DNA of 64,000 nt from Dallia pectoralis (taxonomy: Eukaryota > Chordata > Actinopteri > Esociformes > Umbridae): assembly GCA_029465975.1 (NCBI GenBank), contig CM055728.1, positions 3,741,908-3,805,907 on the forward strand, written 5' to 3'. The position numbers were made by a program, and so were the translations under genes. Below the pieces are notes generated by a model. It was not told the DNA's origin. It was given only the letters and a program-made list of their open reading frames with translations, and did not search any database. Shown piece after piece: positions 59,113 to 64,000 of the stretch (its first letter is position 1; each line of letters begins with the position of its first letter).

Positions 59113-60939
59113 GGCCCAATCCGAATACTCCCCCTTTCCCCTTAGCCCTACCCCTTAGTTTTGCGGGTTCACGAGACACCAAGTGCTATCTGAATACACA
59201 TTTTGATCAAGACGAAGGGGTAAGACGTAGGGCTATATACCACTAGAAACCAATGAATACCGAGAGCTTACTTGAAACCAAGGGGTACCCAGAACTCAAG
59301 GCGAGACGTCAACAATGGCTGCTAGATCAGCAAAAGAGACCCATAAATGTAGTATTTTCGGATTAAATAACGAATTTAAAAATTACAACACAATTGTTTT
59401 GTGATCTACGCAGTCCTGTACATTGATATTTTTAACCATTTTAATAATTGAAGGTTTTCTAAAATCGCTACTTTTCAACACAAAAAATACATTGCTAATT
59501 TGCACTAAAAGTCCCATATTTCTCTGACTAGCCTTTACTCAATGCATGTTTGTCTACAGTTAACTCTTTTAGCAGATAATTCATATCAGTGCATAACATA
59601 ACCTGTTGCTTTTGGAATAGCGATTAAAGTGCTTTACATACCGTCCCGAATCACACGGACGCCAGTGTTGCCAGATTGGAATAAAGATTTCCAGCCCAAC
59701 TACAGCTTAAAACCCGCCCCTTTCAAAAAATACCAGCCCAAAATACATACTTTTATTGTAAAAAACAAATTTTAAAAACCCGCCCAATGCATTTTTTTCC
59801 AGTCAGACGTGACCAAAAGGAGCCCAATTTGGCGGGAACCCGCCCCATCTGGCAACACTGACGCCAGAGGAAACCCGGCAAATAATTCGCTTTCGGGCAG
59901 AAAATGAACAGAATTTTCATGCTGTACAACCATAGACTGTATGAAGATTAGGTGTACAACTTAATTTGGATATGATACAGGACACTGGTGAGGCAAGACA
60001 GAGGTTATTGGGCCTCTTTGAAAAAATGGTTGAAAAACTGTAGTTTGTTTGTCGCTGCACTTTGCACATTGTTGTTAATTTTTTTTTTTACATTTAATTT
60101 AATTAGTACTGTTATTTAACAATTGTATATGTTTTACAATGTTGTTCAGTAAATACAGGTTTTTGATTAAGGGTTTCTGAACATTGATCAATGACATTCA
60201 AAACAGTGATCACTGAAACAGATATACAAAACACCATGCAGTGTGGATGAAAATATTTATTGAAAACAGCCTTCAGTAGTAAGCAAGCAGGTGTATTTAT
60301 ATAGCACGTGTGCTTTACAAAAACATTAAAAACAATAGTACACAGAAGAACATCTGCATCCATATGCACCGCCACCAAAGTAAACATAAAATAACTACTA
60401 GATACATCAAACCATATGCGCAGTATAGACGTGTTGGGGTTTATGGCACAGTATCTTGTTGGACCACCAGTCTGGAAAATAAAACAATTTTACACCATTA
60501 ATGGCCGAGTTGGGAAAAATGTTTGCTACCTTGTTGGTTAGTTCCGTAACTTTAAATACAATACGATAATGTTGTTTGCAACCAATCGATACATACCATA
60601 AGTTAAACTACCAGCATTCGTAGGCGTCGTAGACCTCTTCTCGCTTGATTTCTGCGATTTGTTGGAGACAATCGCAAAAACATAACTAAAATCCACGCAA
60701 TCGACAACATACACACTTTTCCAGACTGCATCTCCGAAGTTTGAGATCAACATTTGTGTCGCCTCTGGTGACGTAGCAGCCAGCTAGCGACGATGTATGA
60801 TGACGTGCCAAAACCGAGTGGTGTCCCAATTCCTAGGGGAACGTAGCCCTTACCACTCGGTTTCGAGGGCCAAGGGGTAGGGGTAAACTAAGGGGTAGGG
60901 CTAAGGGGAAGTGGTAAGTGGGAGTATTCGCATTGGGCC
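59113..60939. mobile_element. Non-autonomous PIF/Harbinger element
   Basis: It starts GGCCCAATCCGAATACTCCC and ends with the complement, GGGAGTATTCGCATTGGGCC. A 3-bp TAA duplication flanks it (59110-59112 and 60940-60942). Subterminal zones carry CCCCTTAGCCCTACCCCTTAG in inverted arrangement. 1827 bp, no transposase. It sits 55 bp upstream of the exon A 3' splice site. Confidence 0.88.
59663..59860. mobile_element. 198-bp MITE nested in the Harbinger element
   Basis: Termini CAGTGTTGCCAGATTGG and CCCATCTGGCAACACTG are inverted repeats. ACGC flanks both ends (59659-59662 and 59861-59864). Inside are repeated CCCGCC / AGCCCAA phrases. Superfamily not assigned. Confidence 0.75.
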
Positions 60940-61204
60940 TAAACAAAACTATGTGCACTTCTATATAAAATGTTGTAATTGTAAATTGAGGGCTGTGGTT
61001 TCAAGTTTGATTTTTAAATCTGTATTATCATTTGGCAAGTTGGCACATTCAGTTCATGGTCGCAAGCAATATTACACTTGCGAGTCGCAATATTACAATT
61101 GCGACTCGCAAGTCGCAATTCTGTAAACAAAAATTTGTATAAATTCCACTCAAACAGCTAGAATATTAACACATTTCTTTCTACAAGCCTGAAATGCACT
61201 CGCG

Positions 61205-61860
61205 AATAATTCTTGCATGATGTCCAAGCGATTGTCAGTAGACCTCAGTGATTGGGTTGTATCGAGGGTACAGAAAAATGTCCGCAGTATTGAAAATCCA
61301 AATGAGCATAGTGGCCTCCATCATTCCTAAATGGAAGAAGTTTGTTGGCTGCCCGGCCAAACTAAGCGATTGGGGGAGAAAGGCCTTAGTCAGGGCGGTG
61401 TCCAAAAACCAGATGGTCACTCTGTCAGAGCTCCAGCGTTGCTTTGTAAAGAGAGGAGAACCTTACAGAAGGACAACTATCTCTGCAGCACTCCACCAAT
61501 CAGGCTGTATGGTAGAGTGGATTTCTCATGACTGCCCGTCTGGAGTTTGCCAAAAGGCACCAGAAGGGCTCTCAAATCAGGAGAAACAAGATTCTCTGGT
61601 CTGATGAAACAAAGATTGAAGTCTTCGGCCATAATGCCAAGCGTCATATATGGAGGAAACCAGGTTTTCAGTGGCAGGAACTGGGAACCTAGTGAGAATC
61701 GGGGCAAAGATGAATGCAGCAATGTACAGAGACATCCCTAAAGAAAACCTGCTCCAGAGAGCTCTGGACCTCAGACTGGGACGAAGCTTCATCTTCCAAT
61801 TGGACAGTGGTGGACCGTCAGGGCCAGCAAGGCCTTCTCTGCTGGCCTAAACACTATCAG
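61205..61860 (+). pseudogene. Tc1-like transposase remnant
   Basis: Plus-strand frames in sequence read RKALVRAVSKNQMVTLSELQ and FVKRGEPYRRTTISAALHQ (DNA-binding part), then WSDETKIEVFGHNAKR in another frame (first catalytic Asp), and LRLGRSFIFQLD (second Asp region) before the match ends. Several frameshifts and stops; the Glu region is gone. A different Tc1 lineage from the 3763-5145 copy. Confidence 0.85.
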
Positions 61861-62349
61861 AATCGCTGGCTTGTATTGTAATATATTTTTCCCATGAATG
61901 TGTATTAAATAATTCCCAATAGTCTATTCTCATAGCTTTTTTCTGGGTCGCGCTGCTTCCAGTAGTGTATTTTTATTTTAGAGCTTTTATCCAATCATAT
62001 TTCAGCCATCATGTGTTGCCACGTCAAAGAAATCTGCCTTAAGGCCTTCAGAATCAATCGTGCAGGCGCCTGAAGCTTCAAAATGAATGTCAATGTAACG
62101 GTGCTCTTTAACCAATCAGATACTCAATCAGATTAATTCAACCAATCAGATTTCGAGATGGCGACACTGGGGCCATCTAGCAGGCTTAGAATAACGTCAG
62201 CCTTTTCATGCCCTTTGATTGGATGGTCAGAACCCGAAATATTACTCGCCCTTTGATTGGATGGTCAGAGCAAACCGCGAACGGCATCTGTACAATATGA
62301 AACATATTAATGTAGCGATTAAATACTGTTTTTTTAATTTTACAAACCA
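61861..62349. other. Intronic sequence with a short direct duplication
   Basis: The phrase CCCTTTGATTGGATGGTCAG occurs at 62212 and again at 62251. Nothing else recognised. Confidence 0.5.
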
Positions 62350-62780
62350 CAATGGCTGACAGAGGAGAAGACATTAACTCGCAAAGACATTTTCAAAACG
62401 GACTTTTTAAGAAAAGTGGTACATCATAAGGAAAGGTCGGACAACCTCGAAGTTAGCTAGCCTGTCCCAGCCGGGGAAAGGGTTTACCCGACACTCATTG
62501 CAATAACTACGAGCGGTACCCTTGGCTCACAGCCTACGAGCCGAAGTACACTGCAAATTGTATTGCTGGGAATGCATGTTATTTACAGTAGATCGATTTG
62601 GTGTTTGGAGCCATACTGGGTTTGCAAACTTGAGTTGTCTAACCAAAGCAGCAGCGAGACACCAAAGCACGGCCGGACATTTACCAGCAACGGTACTTTT
62701 GAAAACTTTTGTGGAAACTCGAGTGGATCTACAGCTCAATGAACATATGCGCAGGAAAACGGAGCTCCACAACGAAAAGG
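62350..62780 (+). pseudogene. hAT-type TTF zinc-finger (DUF4371-like) transposase fragment
   Basis: The best plus-strand frame reads KLYCWECMLFTVDRFGVWSH, then TGFANLSCLTKAAARHQSTA, KTFVETRVDLQLNEHMRRK and ELHNEKV. This has the spacing of the TTF-type zinc finger and following helix of hAT transposases and ZMYM-like derivatives. The frame is shifted at about 62540. A donor-like AAG|GTAATG follows at 62779, and the rest of the gene is absent. Confidence 0.6.
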
Positions 62781-64000
62781 TAATGGCTGCATCGCTGCAT
62801 GAGATACCTGTCTGTGATGCAACAGCCTGTTGTACTGCGTTTCTCTATAATATTGATGGTTTATAGTCGTGGCGTCATAATGTTGGTATTAAGAGGTCGA
62901 TTAATTCGGGTGGGACACCAGTGAAGGTGCTGCAAAGAAGAATGGGAGAAACTGCAAACTGTCCATGTGTCTCATCTACCTTGTGTTCTGGTCTTGTTTC
63001 TTTAGTACTTCCTTTTGTTCCATGTTCTATAGTCCGGTCCATGCCTTCTGTATGTCTGTGTTGGGCTTCTGATCTTGTGGTTAACTTCTATGTTTGGTTT
63101 TATAATCATTAGGTTTAATAATTTTCACCTGTTCCTTGTTAGCTCCACCTTGTATGTCAGCTCTTGATTTCAGTCTTTGCGTGTCTGTCCTTGTGGTTCT
63201 ACTAGCCCCTGGTATGGTTTGTTTTGGTCCAGCTCTGTGTTTAACCTTGTTTCCATTCATAGTTTGTGTTAGTATCCTATTCCGTGCTTCTGTTATCCTG
63301 ATTCGTTCTTCCTGCCTGCCGTTCTCTATCGTCCTGCCGGCATGCACTTCTGCCTCACCTGCCCTGTCATCACTCCTGCCTGCCAAAGTTTTGTGTTTTT
63401 TTGGCCGTATGTTTGCCAAACTTTTGTTTAGAATTGTTTGCCTACTTTGTTTGTGGGTTGCCTACCTATGTGCAAAAAAAACAAAAAATAAATGCAATAA
63501 AGCGAAATGATAATGATACTAAAACTATAGCTCTCCACCTGGGTCCCATAACTGTCATTCCAGTGAATCATTACATAAAGCAGATAGGCCTCAATATAAA
63601 CGGTCTTACGACTCTGCTTCATCTAAATTTTGGATCGAAAAACTTGCTCAACATTACTCTGTCACCTCAACACTATGCTGACAAATTGTCAGCCACAGCC
63701 TCTACGTTAACAAGTAAAGAACAGCCAAACAGTGTAGTGTTTTTACATTGTAACATTTAGCTACAATGTGTTTTTTTGCAGTTTGCAGTAATTGGAAGGA
63801 TGTTAATTACAGCACTGTGAGGTATAACATTTTCTGTATTTGTCCACTAAGCCTGCACAATAGGAAGCAAGCCCTGTCAATGTGATTAAGCAACAGACAT
63901 GCGAGTCCTTTCTTCTTGACTTTAGTAATATTTGGTCTGTACTGTATATTCATGTTACAAAGCAAAACACAGATATTAACTTTAGAGTAAAGCATTCTTG
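62781..64000. other. Intronic sequence, possible LTR-like tract
   Basis: 62990-63490 is a T/C-rich stretch with repeated CTGCC and TTGTTAGCTCC phrases and an AATAAA-type signal near 63490, reminiscent of gypsy LTRs, but ends could not be defined. The remainder shows nothing. Confidence 0.35.

Overview
The window is vertebrate nuclear DNA, most likely from a teleost fish. Genuine coding sequence is split by GT/AG introns, and the rest is dense with fish-type repeats: Tc1/mariner, ISRm11-like mariner, PIF/Harbinger and hAT DNA elements, a DIRS element, a Pao fragment, an endogenous retrovirus, LINEs, tRNA-derived SINEs and large minisatellites. Nothing bacterial or phage-like is present. The species cannot be named from sequence alone.

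One host gene can be supported: Bassoon (bsn), the giant presynaptic active-zone scaffold, on the minus strand. Two exons are visible. Exon A (58601-59057) carries the stretch before and most of zinc finger 1. Exon B (12918-14993) finishes finger 1, carries two long amino-acid repeat arrays and a conserved Bassoon motif, and starts zinc finger 2. Exon A is followed by a 43.6 kb intron (14994-58600). The first coding exon lies beyond 64000 and the exon completing finger 2 lies below position 1, so the whole window is inside bsn.

Layout, left to right. 1-12917 is intron downstream of exon B: two SINEs, a decayed Tc1 element, solo-LTR-like copies, a 1.7 kb G-rich minisatellite and a small ISRm11-like element. 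12918-14993 is exon B. 15204-19850 is a structurally complete DIRS retrotransposon with point lesions. 20101-21290 is a tandem monomer array followed by a LINE-like 3' tail. 23060-24430 is a 33-bp minisatellite. 25780-28880 is a decayed LINE. 32270-35850 is a nested pair of inverted-repeat elements holding a small spliced-looking unit. 36425-38372 is a Pao remnant and an ISRm11 copy split by a 1 kb 12-bp minisatellite. 40001-40806 is a solo LTR. 41370-47459 is an endogenous retrovirus reduced to LTR-gag-LTR. 50458-50972 is a 15-bp minisatellite. 52074-54136 is a hAT element with a perfect 8-bp target duplication and a nested element. 55031-57635 is a 40-bp satellite with higher-order structure. 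58601-59057 is exon A. 59113-60939 is a PIF/Harbinger element with a nested MITE, and 61205-62780 holds two transposase remnants.

The most notable observations are: (1) exon B is a symmetric phase 0/0 exon whose two borders cut the two zinc fingers at the same homologous point, so skipping it would give an in-frame chimeric finger; (2) exon B carries 19 tandem Y[GS]Q decapeptide-type units resembling FUS/EWS prion-like domains; (3) the 12-bp minisatellite at 37.3-38.3 kb appears to have grown out of a motif inside an ISRm11 transposon; (4) the 40-bp satellite contains a duplicated 11-mer (440 bp) higher-order block; (5) an unrecognised spliced-looking minus-strand unit sits inside nested inverted-repeat elements. 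Identifications rest on reading motifs by eye; no database search was possible.
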